In this document: piece by piece, positions 13,354 through 19,018 of the stretch
Numbering within the stretch: position 1 is the first letter of the stretch
Layout: every line of letters starts with the position of its first letter
Origin: JBJMHZ01 sp045807125
GTDB taxonomy: Bacteria > Actinomycetota > Actinomycetes > JAWWOL01
Assembly (NCBI GenBank): GCA_045807125.1
Contig: JBJMHZ010000025.1
Coordinates: 1-19,018 of the forward strand
Reading direction: 5' to 3'
Length of the DNA stretch: 19,018 nucleotides
Translations under genes and position numbers: made by a program
Notes under the pieces: generated by a model
What the model saw: only the letters and a program-made list of their open reading frames with translations
Told to the model about the DNA's origin: nothing
The model's database searches: none

Positions 13354-14580
13354 ATGACACGGCCCACGCGCGTCGTGCTCGCGTACTCGGGGGGCCTGGA
13401 CACCTCGGTGGCGATCGGCTGGATCGCCGCCGCCACCGGCGGCGAGGTCGTCGCCGTCGCCATCGACGTCGGGCAGGGCGGCGAGGACCTGGACGTCGTG
13501 CGGCAGCGCGCGCTCGACTGCGGCGCGGTCGAGGCGGTCGTCGTCGACGCCAAGGCGGAGTTCGCCACCGACTTCTGCCTGCCGGCGCTGCGCGCCAACG
13601 CCCTCTACATGGGGCGCTACCCGCTGCTGTCGGCGCTGTCGCGGCCGCTCATCGTCCGGCACCTCGTGCAGGCGGCCCGCGACCACGGGGCGGACGCCGT
13701 CGCCCACGGCTGCACCGGCAAGGGCAACGACCAGGTGCGGTTCGAGGTGGGCCTCGCCGCGCTCGCCCCGGACCTGCGCTGCCTGGCGCCGGTGCGCGAC
13801 TCGGGCATGACGCGCGACCGCGCCATCGCGTTCGCGACCGAGCGCGGGCTCCCGATCGACGTCACGAGCTCGGCGCCGTACTCGGTCGACCAGAACGCCT
13901 GGGGCCGCGCCGTCGAGACCGGCTTCCTCGAGGACCCGTGGAACGCGCCGATCGAGGGCCTGTACGCCTACACCCGCGACCCCGCCGGGCCCCGCGACCC
14001 GGACGAGGTGGTCATCGCCTTCGTCGACGGCGTCCCCGTCGCCATCGACGGCCGCCCCGTCTCGATGATCGAGGCGATCGACGAGCTCAACGCCAGGGCC
14101 GGTGCGCAGGGGGTCGGCCGGCTCGACCTGGTGGAGGACCGGCTCGTCGGCATCAAGAGCCGCGAGATCTACGAGTGCCCTGCCGCGGTGGCGCTCATCA
14201 TCGCGCACCAGGACCTCGAGTCGCTGACGGTGGAGCGCGACCTGGCCCGCTTCAAGCGCCTGGCCGACCAGCGCTGGGCCGAGCTGGTGTACGACGGGCT
14301 GTGGTACTCGCCGCTGACCCGCGCCCTCGACGCGCTCCTGCGCTCGGCGTCGGAGGGCGTCACGGGCGAGGTGCGGCTCCGCCTGCACGGTGGCCGCGCG
14401 GTGGTCACCGGCCGGCGCGGCGACGGCTCCCTCTACGACTACGGCATGGCCACGTACGATGCGCAGGACACGTTCGACCAGGGACTCGCGAGGGGGTTCG
14501 TGGAACTGTGGGGGCTGCCCAGCCGCATCGCAGCCGGGCGCGACCGGCGGCTCGGCGGGCCGCACGCGGCGGGGGACTGA
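13354..14580 (+). CDS. argG: Argininosuccinate synthase
   Basis: Condenses citrulline with aspartate, using ATP, to argininosuccinate. The 408-residue protein starts with the PP-loop VVLAYSGGLDTSVAIGW (about 7-23), and the conserved HGCTGKGNDQVRFE lies at 118-131. The DLESLTVERDL and SLYDYGMATYD segments further down are also typical. Length and domains are normal. The ATG start has a strong GGAAGGA site about 7 bases upstream. The gap to argR (127 bases) contains a possible terminator and a possible promoter, so argG and argH may form a separate unit. The last ~25 residues (GRDRRLGGPHAAGD end) are variable. The argH GTG comes four bases after the stop. Confidence 0.96.
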   Translation: MTRPTRVVLAYSGGLDTSVAIGWIAAATGGEVVAVAIDVGQGGEDLDVVRQRALDCGAVEAVVVDAKAEFATDFCLPALRANALYMGRYPLLSALSRPLIVRHLVQAARDHGADAVAHGCTGKGNDQVRFEVGLAALAPDLRCLAPVRDSGMTRDRAIAFATERGLPIDVTSSAPYSVDQNAWGRAVETGFLEDPWNAPIEGLYAYTRDPAGPRDPDEVVIAFVDGVPVAIDGRPVSMIEAIDELNARAGAQGVGRLDLVEDRLVGIKSREIYECPAAVALIIAHQDLESLTVERDLARFKRLADQRWAELVYDGLWYSPLTRALDALLRSASEGVTGEVRLRLHGGRAVVTGRRGDGSLYDYGMATYDAQDTFDQGLARGFVELWGLPSRIAAGRDRRLGGPHAAGD

Positions 14581-14584
14581 CCCG

Positions 14585-16006
14585 GTGAGCGACGCCCCAG
14601 CCCCCACCCGGCTGTGGGGCGGCCGCTTCACCGGCGAGCCGGCCGAGGCGCTGGCCCGGCTGTCGGTGAGCGTCCACTTCGACTGGCGGCTGGCCCCGTA
14701 CGACCTGCAGGCCTCGCGGGCCCACGCCCGCGTGCTGCACCGGGCCGGCCTGCTGGACGACGACGAGCTGCGCCGCATGCTGGTGGGCCTCGACGAACTC
14801 GACCACGACGCCCGCTACGGGCTGTTCAAGCCGACGCCCGAGGATGAGGACGTCCACACCGCTTTGGAGCGCGGCCTGCTCGAGCGGCTGGGCTCGCTGG
14901 GCGGGAAGCTGCGCGCCGGCCGCAGCCGCAACGACCAGGTCGCGACCGACCTGCGGCTCTACCTCCGCGACCACGGGCGCCGGGTCGCGCTGGCCGTCAC
15001 CGGCCTCGCGGAGGCGCTGCTCGGGCAGGCCGAGCGCCACCTCGGCACCCCGTCGCCCGGCCTGACCCACCTCCAGCACGCCCAGCCGGTCCTGTTCGCC
15101 CATCACCTGCTCGCGCACCTGCACCCGCTGCTGCGCGACCTCGGGCGCCTGCGCGACTGGGACGTGCGGGCCGCGGTCTCCCCGCTCGGCGCCGGGGCGC
15201 TCGCCGGCTCCTCGCTGCCGCTCGACCCGGTGAGCGTGGCCGCCGAGCTCGGCTTCGCGTCGGCGGCCGACAACTCGATCGACGCGGTGAGCGATCGCGA
15301 CTTCGCCGCCGAGTTCCTCTTCGTGGCCGCGCTGATCGGCGTGCATGTCTCGCGCCTCGGCGAGGAGGTCGTCCTCTGGACGAGCCGCGAGTTCCGCTGG
15401 GCCGAGCTCGACGACGCCTACGCCACCGGCTCGTCGATCATGCCGCAGAAGAAGAACCCGGACGTGGCCGAGCTCGCCCGCGGCAAGGCCGGCCGCCTGG
15501 TGGGCGACCTCACCGCCCTGCTGATGACGCTGAAGGGCCTGCCGCTCGCGTACGACCGCGACCTCCAGGAGGACAAGGAGCCGGTCTTCGACGCCGTCGA
15601 CACGCTGCTGCTCGTGCTGCCGGCGGTGGCCGGCATGGTGCAGACCATGCGCGTCGACGCCGACCGGCTGACCGCCGGCGCCCCCGAGGGCTTCGCGCTC
15701 GCGACCGACCTGGCCGACGCCCTCGTCCGGCGCGGCGTGCCGTTCCGCGACGCGCACGAGGCCGTCGGGCACCTGGTGGTCTGGTGCACCGTCCACGGCT
15801 GCGACCTCTCCGACGTCTCCGACGACGACCTGCGCCGCATCAGTCCCCTGCTCACGCCCGACCTGCGCGAGGTGCTGTCGGTCACCGGCGCGCTGGCCGC
15901 CAGGGCCGCCCACGGTGGGACCGCCCCGGCCCGGGTCGGCGAGCAGCTCGCCGCCGCGCGCACCGCCGTCGAGGGGCACCGCCGGTGGGCGCACGGCGAG
16001 AGTTGA
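14585..16006 (+). CDS. argH: Argininosuccinate lyase
   Basis: Last step: cleaves argininosuccinate to arginine and fumarate. The 473-residue protein belongs to the fumarase/aspartase superfamily. WGGRFTGEPAE opens the fold, AGRSRNDQVATD (111-122) and the catalytic-His segment THLQHAQPV (His162) follow, and the mobile loop with the superfamily signature GSSIMPQKKNPD spans about 282-293 and carries the catalytic serine. The GTG start is backed by a G-rich site (14571-14577) overlapping the argG end. The 3' end overlaps the next gene by about 22 bases. All catalytic elements are intact, which completes a contiguous ornithine-to-arginine route. Confidence 0.96.
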   Translation: MSDAPAPTRLWGGRFTGEPAEALARLSVSVHFDWRLAPYDLQASRAHARVLHRAGLLDDDELRRMLVGLDELDHDARYGLFKPTPEDEDVHTALERGLLERLGSLGGKLRAGRSRNDQVATDLRLYLRDHGRRVALAVTGLAEALLGQAERHLGTPSPGLTHLQHAQPVLFAHHLLAHLHPLLRDLGRLRDWDVRAAVSPLGAGALAGSSLPLDPVSVAAELGFASAADNSIDAVSDRDFAAEFLFVAALIGVHVSRLGEEVVLWTSREFRWAELDDAYATGSSIMPQKKNPDVAELARGKAGRLVGDLTALLMTLKGLPLAYDRDLQEDKEPVFDAVDTLLLVLPAVAGMVQTMRVDADRLTAGAPEGFALATDLADALVRRGVPFRDAHEAVGHLVVWCTVHGCDLSDVSDDDLRRISPLLTPDLREVLSVTGALAARAAHGGTAPARVGEQLAAARTAVEGHRRWAHGES

Positions 16007-16623
16007 GCGCCCTGCCGCGCGACTGGTTCGACCGCCCGGTCCTCGACGTCGCCCGGTCGCTGCTCGGCTGCGTGCTCGAGCACCGCACGCCGGCCGGCTC
16101 GGTCGCCGTGCGGCTGACCGAGGTGGAGGGCTACGCGGGCGAGGAGGACCCGGGCTCGCATGCGTTCCGCGGCCGGACCGCGCGCAACGCCACGATGTTC
16201 GGCCCAGGCGGCCATGCCTACGTCTACTTCACCTACGGGATGCACTACTGCGTCAACGTCGTGTGCGGCCCTGCCGGGATCGCGCGCGCCGTCCTGCTGC
16301 GGGCCGGCGAGGTGGTGAGCGGCCGCCCGCTCGCCAGGGAGCGGCGGCCGGGCAGCACCGACCGCGACCTCGCCAGGGGTCCCGCGCGGCTCACCAAGGC
16401 GCTCGGGATCGGCCGCGAGCACGACGGCGCCGACCTGGCCGCCGACGCCGGCCCGCTCCGGCTCCTGCCCGGCGACGCCGTCGTCGACGACCTCGTCCGC
16501 ACCGGCCCGCGCGTCGGCGTGGCGGGCGCGGGAGCGCCGACGCCGTGGCGATTCTGGGTCGCGGGGGAGCCGAGCGTCTCGGCCTACCGCCCGGCCGTGC
16601 GGCGGCGTCGCGCGGTTCGCTGA
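15985..16623 (+). CDS. 3-methyladenine DNA glycosylase, AAG/MPG family
   Basis: Base-excision repair enzyme that removes alkylated purines, 212 residues. RDWFDRPVLDVARSLLG begins the fold. TEVEGYAGEEDPGSHAFRG carries the catalytic glutamate (Glu48, matching human AAG Glu125), the base-stacking Tyr50 and His59. RNATMFGPGGHAYVYFTYGMHYCVNVV supplies the DNA-intercalating and base-pocket residues, including Asn91. GTG at 15985 is chosen for the GAGGGG site 8 bases upstream; TTG at 16003, overlapping the argH stop as TTGA, is the alternative and would lose six residues. The overlap with argH implies coupled expression, although the enzyme has no part in arginine synthesis. The same order after argH is, from memory, found in Streptomyces. 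Confidence 0.93.
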   Translation: MGARRELSALPRDWFDRPVLDVARSLLGCVLEHRTPAGSVAVRLTEVEGYAGEEDPGSHAFRGRTARNATMFGPGGHAYVYFTYGMHYCVNVVCGPAGIARAVLLRAGEVVSGRPLARERRPGSTDRDLARGPARLTKALGIGREHDGADLAADAGPLRLLPGDAVVDDLVRTGPRVGVAGAGAPTPWRFWVAGEPSVSAYRPAVRRRRAVR

Positions 16624-16675
16624 CCCTCCTGCGGCGGCCACGCGGCGGTACGGAGGTCCCGGTGGGCGGCCGTGC

Positions 16676-16681
16676 CAGACT
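16676..16681 (+). promoter_or_regulatory. Candidate -10 element for tyrS
   Basis: CAGACT, followed by CG, lies seven bases before an in-frame GTG (16689). It would place the RNA start at or next to that codon, the arrangement of a leaderless mRNA. No -35 hexamer stands out. Confidence 0.35.
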
Positions 16682-16727
16682 CGTCGCCGTGGCCGCTGAT
16701 CCGACGACTGGTCCGACCGAGCCGACG

Positions 16728-17975
16728 ATGCCCGACGCACCGGCTCCCGATCCGGGGCGCCCGCCCGGGCTCGCGGATGCGCTCGCCGTCCTGACGGCCG
16801 GCACCGCGGCGGTGCTGCCCGAGGGCGCCCTCGGGGGCAGGCTGGCCGAGGCCGGCCGCGCCGGCCGGCCGCTGCGGGTCAAGCTCGGCATCGACCCGTC
16901 GGGCAGCGAGCTGACGCTGGGGCACGCCGTCGTCCTGCGCAAGCTGCGGCAGTTCCAGGATCTCGGCCACCTCGCCGTCCTGATCGTCGGTGACTTCACC
17001 GGCATGGTGGGCGACCCGAGCGGGCGCACGCAGGGGCGGGCCATGCTCTCGATGGAGGAGACCGTCGCCAACTCGGCGACGTACTTCGAGCAGGTCATGA
17101 GCATCCTCGACCCCGGCAGGGTCGAGCTGCGCCGCAACTCCGAGTGGCTCGCCGGGATGACGCTCACTGACGTGGTGCGGGAGGCGCGCGAGCTCACCGT
17201 CGCCCGCCTGCTGGAGCGCGACGACTTCGCCCGCCGGTTCGCGGCCCGCCAGCCGATCTCGCTCGTCGAGTTCCTCTACCCGATGCTGCAGGGCTACGAC
17301 TCGGTGGCTGTCGACGCCGACGTCGAGCTGGGCGGCACCGACCAGACCTACAACCTGCTCGTCGGCCGCGATCTGCAGCGCGCCCACGGCAAGCCGGAGC
17401 AGGTCGTGGTGACCGTCCCGCTGCTCGAGGGGCTCGACGGCGTGCAGAAGATGGGCAAGTCGCTCAACAACTACGTGGCGATCGGGGAGCCACCGGAGGA
17501 GCAGTTCGGCAAGCTGATGTCGATCCCCGACCCGATGATCGGGCGCTACGCGCAGCTGTGCACCGACCTGCGTCCGCGCGAGGTCGAGGAGCTGGCCGCG
17601 ATGGCGGCGGCCGGCGGGTCCGCGGCCGGCGCGGCCAAGCGCCGGCTCGCCAAGGAGGTCGTGCGGCTCTACCACGGCGCCGAGGCGGCGGAGCTGGCCG
17701 AGGCGGCCTTCGACGATCGGTTCGTCCGGCGCGCGCCGCCGAGCGATGTCGCCGAGCATCCGCTGCCGGCCGGCGACCCGGTCCACCTGCCGGCGGTGCT
17801 GGTCGACGCGGGGCTGGCCGCGTCGCGCAGCGAGGCGCGCCGCTTCGTCGACGACGGCGCCGTGCGGATCGACGGCGAGCAGCTGGCTGCCGGCGAGTAC
17901 GACCTGCCGAGGGACCGGCTGGCCGGGCGGGTCGTCCAACGGGGCCGGCGCCGGGCGGTCCGGCTCACCGGCTGA
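16728..17975 (+). CDS. tyrS: Tyrosine--tRNA ligase, type 2
   Basis: Class I synthetase that charges tRNA-Tyr, 415 residues from this start. LKLGIDPSGSELTLGH-type sequence holds the HIGH-equivalent motif, which reads TLGH (63-66). RKLRQFQDLGH...GDFTGMVGDPSGR (71-100) marks the type-2 (Thermus/TyrZ-like) subfamily. ELGGTDQTYNLLVGRDLQ forms the tyrosine pocket, and KMGKS (241-245) is the KMSKS loop. A C-terminal S4 RNA-binding domain follows (about 350-415, with VLVDAGLAASRSEARRFVDDGAVRIDG). ATG at 16728 lies close to the beginning of homology but has a poor ribosome-binding site. GTG at 16689 adds 13 residues (VAADPTTGPTEPT) and may be the start of a leaderless mRNA. The gene is about 100 bases after the glycosylase gene and precedes the rRNA operon. 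Confidence 0.94.
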   Translation: MPDAPAPDPGRPPGLADALAVLTAGTAAVLPEGALGGRLAEAGRAGRPLRVKLGIDPSGSELTLGHAVVLRKLRQFQDLGHLAVLIVGDFTGMVGDPSGRTQGRAMLSMEETVANSATYFEQVMSILDPGRVELRRNSEWLAGMTLTDVVREARELTVARLLERDDFARRFAARQPISLVEFLYPMLQGYDSVAVDADVELGGTDQTYNLLVGRDLQRAHGKPEQVVVTVPLLEGLDGVQKMGKSLNNYVAIGEPPEEQFGKLMSIPDPMIGRYAQLCTDLRPREVEELAAMAAAGGSAAGAAKRRLAKEVVRLYHGAEAAELAEAAFDDRFVRRAPPSDVAEHPLPAGDPVHLPAVLVDAGLAASRSEARRFVDDGAVRIDGEQLAAGEYDLPRDRLAGRVVQRGRRRAVRLTG

Positions 17976-18014
17976 TCCTCGGGGGACCCGGCCGGTGTGA
18001 CGCAGGCCACTTCG

Positions 18015-18028
18015 GCCGGTGCACCGGC
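18015..18028 (+). repeat. 14-bp perfect palindrome after tyrS
   Basis: GCCGGTGCACCGGC reads the same on both strands. It lies 40 bases after the tyrS stop. It could be a protein-binding site or part of a terminator cluster; there is no U-tract. Confidence 0.4.
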
Positions 18029-18050
18029 GAAGACCGTTGGAGGTGGCCCG

Positions 18051-18084
18051 GCCGAGGCCGGGCCGGGGTCGGCGGCGCCTCGGC
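18051..18084 (+). terminator. Candidate tyrS terminator hairpin
   Basis: GCCGAGGC (18051-18058) and GCCTCGGC (18077-18084) form a perfect 8-bp stem with an 18-nt GC-rich loop. It is positioned about 75 bases after tyrS, where a terminator is expected. The lack of a U-tract is common in GC-rich actinobacteria, so the call is tentative. Confidence 0.35.
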
Positions 18085-18121
18085 ATGCCCTCCCACCTGC
18101 GAGGATCGTGGCCAGCGGCCC

Positions 18122-18138
18122 GGCGGCGGGCCGCCGCC
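18122..18138 (+). terminator. Strong GC hairpin just upstream of the rRNA promoters
   Basis: GGCGGCGG and CCGCCGCC flank a single G, forming a very stable inverted repeat that ends 17 bases before the first rRNA -35 element. It may insulate the rRNA operon from tyrS read-through. There is no T-run after it. Confidence 0.35.
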
Positions 18139-18155
18139 ACGCGGGGCCTGCTGAC

Positions 18156-18184
18156 TTGACGCTGGTGGACCGGCGACGTAACGT
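18156..18184 (+). promoter_or_regulatory. rRNA operon promoter P1
   Basis: TTGACG (18156-18161), a 17-base spacer and TAACGT (18179-18184) match a vegetative sigma-factor promoter with ideal spacing. It lies about 490 bases before the 16S 5' end and is the best promoter in the window. Confidence 0.75.
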
Positions 18185-18308
18185 ACCTCTTCGCCCCATG
18201 GAGCGCCGGACGCCGCTGGCGGACGGTTCCCGGGGACCCCGACCACCTTGGTTGCCGGCACGATCTGCTGGCTGGCTCTCGGTGCGCCGGGGTGGTTCGC
18301 CCGGCCGG

Positions 18309-18339
18309 TTCGACGCGACGGAGCGCCACTCCATATACT
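18309..18339 (+). promoter_or_regulatory. rRNA operon promoter P2 (candidate)
   Basis: TATACT (18334-18339) is a strong -10 element. TTCGAC (18309-18314), 19 bases upstream, is a poor -35, or TCGACG with an 18-base spacer. The -10 is the most consensus-like hexamer in this GC-rich leader. Confidence 0.5.
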
Positions 18340-18385
18340 GCGAAATGGCGAGCCAAACGCGACGAACGGTCGTGGCCCGGTCGAT

Positions 18386-18415
18386 TTGACAGGGCACGGT
18401 GGGCCGACGCAAGAT
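18386..18415 (+). promoter_or_regulatory. rRNA operon promoter P3
   Basis: TTGACA (18386-18391) is a perfect -35 consensus. CAAGAT (18410-18415) at an 18-base spacing is the likely -10. An RNA start near 18422 would leave a leader of about 250 nt before 16S. Confidence 0.65.
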
Positions 18416-18433
18416 GACAGAAGCGCCCCGCGG

Positions 18434-18449
18434 CGAGCCGAGAGGCTCG
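18434..18449 (+). promoter_or_regulatory. Leader hairpin with GAGA tetraloop
   Basis: CGAGCC-GAGA-GGCTCG is a perfect 6-bp stem closed by a GNRA-type tetraloop, shortly after the P3 start. It is probably part of the rRNA leader fold. Confidence 0.4.
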
Positions 18450-18469
18450 GCACGGGAAGCGATCGCTCC

Positions 18470-18493
18470 TTGAGAACTCAACAGCGTGCCAAA
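18470..18493 (+). promoter_or_regulatory. Conserved actinobacterial pre-16S leader element
   Basis: TTGAGAACTCAACAGCGTGC closely resembles the 'TTGAGAACTCAACAG' element found before 16S genes of Streptomyces and mycobacteria, where it is part of the antitermination and processing region. It contains the small inverted repeat TTGAG-AA-CTCAA. Confidence 0.65.
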
Positions 18494-18515
18494 AGTCAGT
18501 GCCAATCAAGCACAA

Positions 18516-18529
18516 CCCCGTCTGCGGGG
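18516..18529 (+). promoter_or_regulatory. rRNA leader hairpin
   Basis: CCCCG-TCTG-CGGGG forms a 5-bp GC stem in the leader transcript between the TTGAGAACTCAA element and the boxB-like stem. Confidence 0.35.
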
Positions 18530-18565
18530 CGTCAGCCTCGCATGCGGTTCCTTTGATGGCGATGA

Positions 18566-18590
18566 CAGACGCTAGAACGTCTGCTCTTTG
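18566..18590 (+). promoter_or_regulatory. boxB-like hairpin plus boxA antitermination site
   Basis: CAGACG (18566-18571), a 6-nt loop and CGTCTG (18578-18583) form a perfect stem. It is followed directly, overlapping by two bases, by TGCTCTTTG (18582-18590), which matches the boxA core TGCTCTTT bound by NusB-S10. This boxB-boxA layout is typical of rRNA leader nut-like sites and keeps RNA polymerase from terminating early. Confidence 0.65.
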
Positions 18591-18644
18591 CCACGGATCG
18601 CGTGCCGCGCAAGCCGGCGGCGCGCACTTTTCTGTGTCAGTGAT

Positions 18645-18670
18645 CCCGCTTCGGCGGGTCGCTATATAGC
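18645..18670 (+). promoter_or_regulatory. Hairpin and AT-rich palindrome at the 16S 5' boundary
   Basis: CCCGC-TTCG-GCGGG (18645-18658), with a stable UUCG tetraloop, is followed by the perfect palindrome GCTATATAGC (18661-18670), which ends one base before the mature 16S. Both probably belong to the precursor-processing region; the complementary downstream strand lies outside the window. Confidence 0.45.
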
Positions 18671-18671
18671 A

Positions 18672-19018
<347 letters not shown>

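Noticed and set aside
18458..18467. AGCGATCGCT palindrome (HIP1-like) in the rRNA leader
   Set aside because: A single copy in GC-rich DNA next to the conserved leader element; probably chance.
17976..18671. tRNA or protein gene in the tyrS-16S gap
   Set aside because: No cloverleaf or tRNA T-loop motif was recognised, and open frames there are short, Arg/Pro-rich and overlap promoters and leader elements.

Overview
This 19-kb window comes from a GC-rich actinobacterium. Third codon positions are almost all G or C, GTG starts are common, and the partial 16S rRNA at the right end reads as Actinomycetes. Its 5' region looks Frankia- or Streptomyces-like by eye, but I cannot place it to order without an alignment. 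Every supported gene lies on the + strand and reads toward and into the rRNA operon. The gene order (rpmI-rplT-rRNA methyltransferase-sensor kinase-pheS-pheT-arg cluster-DNA glycosylase-tyrS-rrn) resembles, from memory, the Streptomyces rpmI-to-tyrS neighbourhood.

Left part (1-6828): a short coding fragment that changes reading frame opens the window. It is followed by ribosomal proteins L35 and L20, a SpoU/TrmH-family RNA methyltransferase, a soluble PAS-domain histidine kinase, and the two phenylalanyl-tRNA synthetase subunits, whose genes overlap by one base.

Middle part (6829-16006): an essentially complete arginine pathway, argC-J-B-D-[response regulator]-F-R-G-H. An ArgR-type operator, a perfect ATGCAC/GTGCAT inverted repeat, sits just before argC. 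argC to argD are joined by 4-base stop/start overlaps. Between argD and argF lie a 9-codon arginine-rich mini-ORF and a stand-alone CheY-like receiver gene, both again joined by ATGA overlaps. A -10-like hexamer lies six bases before the mini-ORF, so it may be the start of a leaderless transcript. ArgR, the probable repressor of the cluster, is encoded inside it and has Asn where the family usually has Asp in the arginine-binding GTIAGDD motif.

Right part (15985-19018): a 3-methyladenine DNA glycosylase overlapping the end of argH, a type-2 tyrosyl-tRNA synthetase, then about 700 bp without a protein gene. That stretch holds several inverted repeats (possible terminators), three candidate rRNA promoters, a boxB/boxA-like antitermination site and processing hairpins before the first ~347 nt of 16S rRNA.

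I see no mobile element, CRISPR array, prophage or tRNA. The window is mostly core genome. The least ordinary signals are the mini-ORF plus receiver gene inside the arginine operon, the ArgR substitution, the long stem between rpmI and rplT, and the frame-switching fragment at the left edge.
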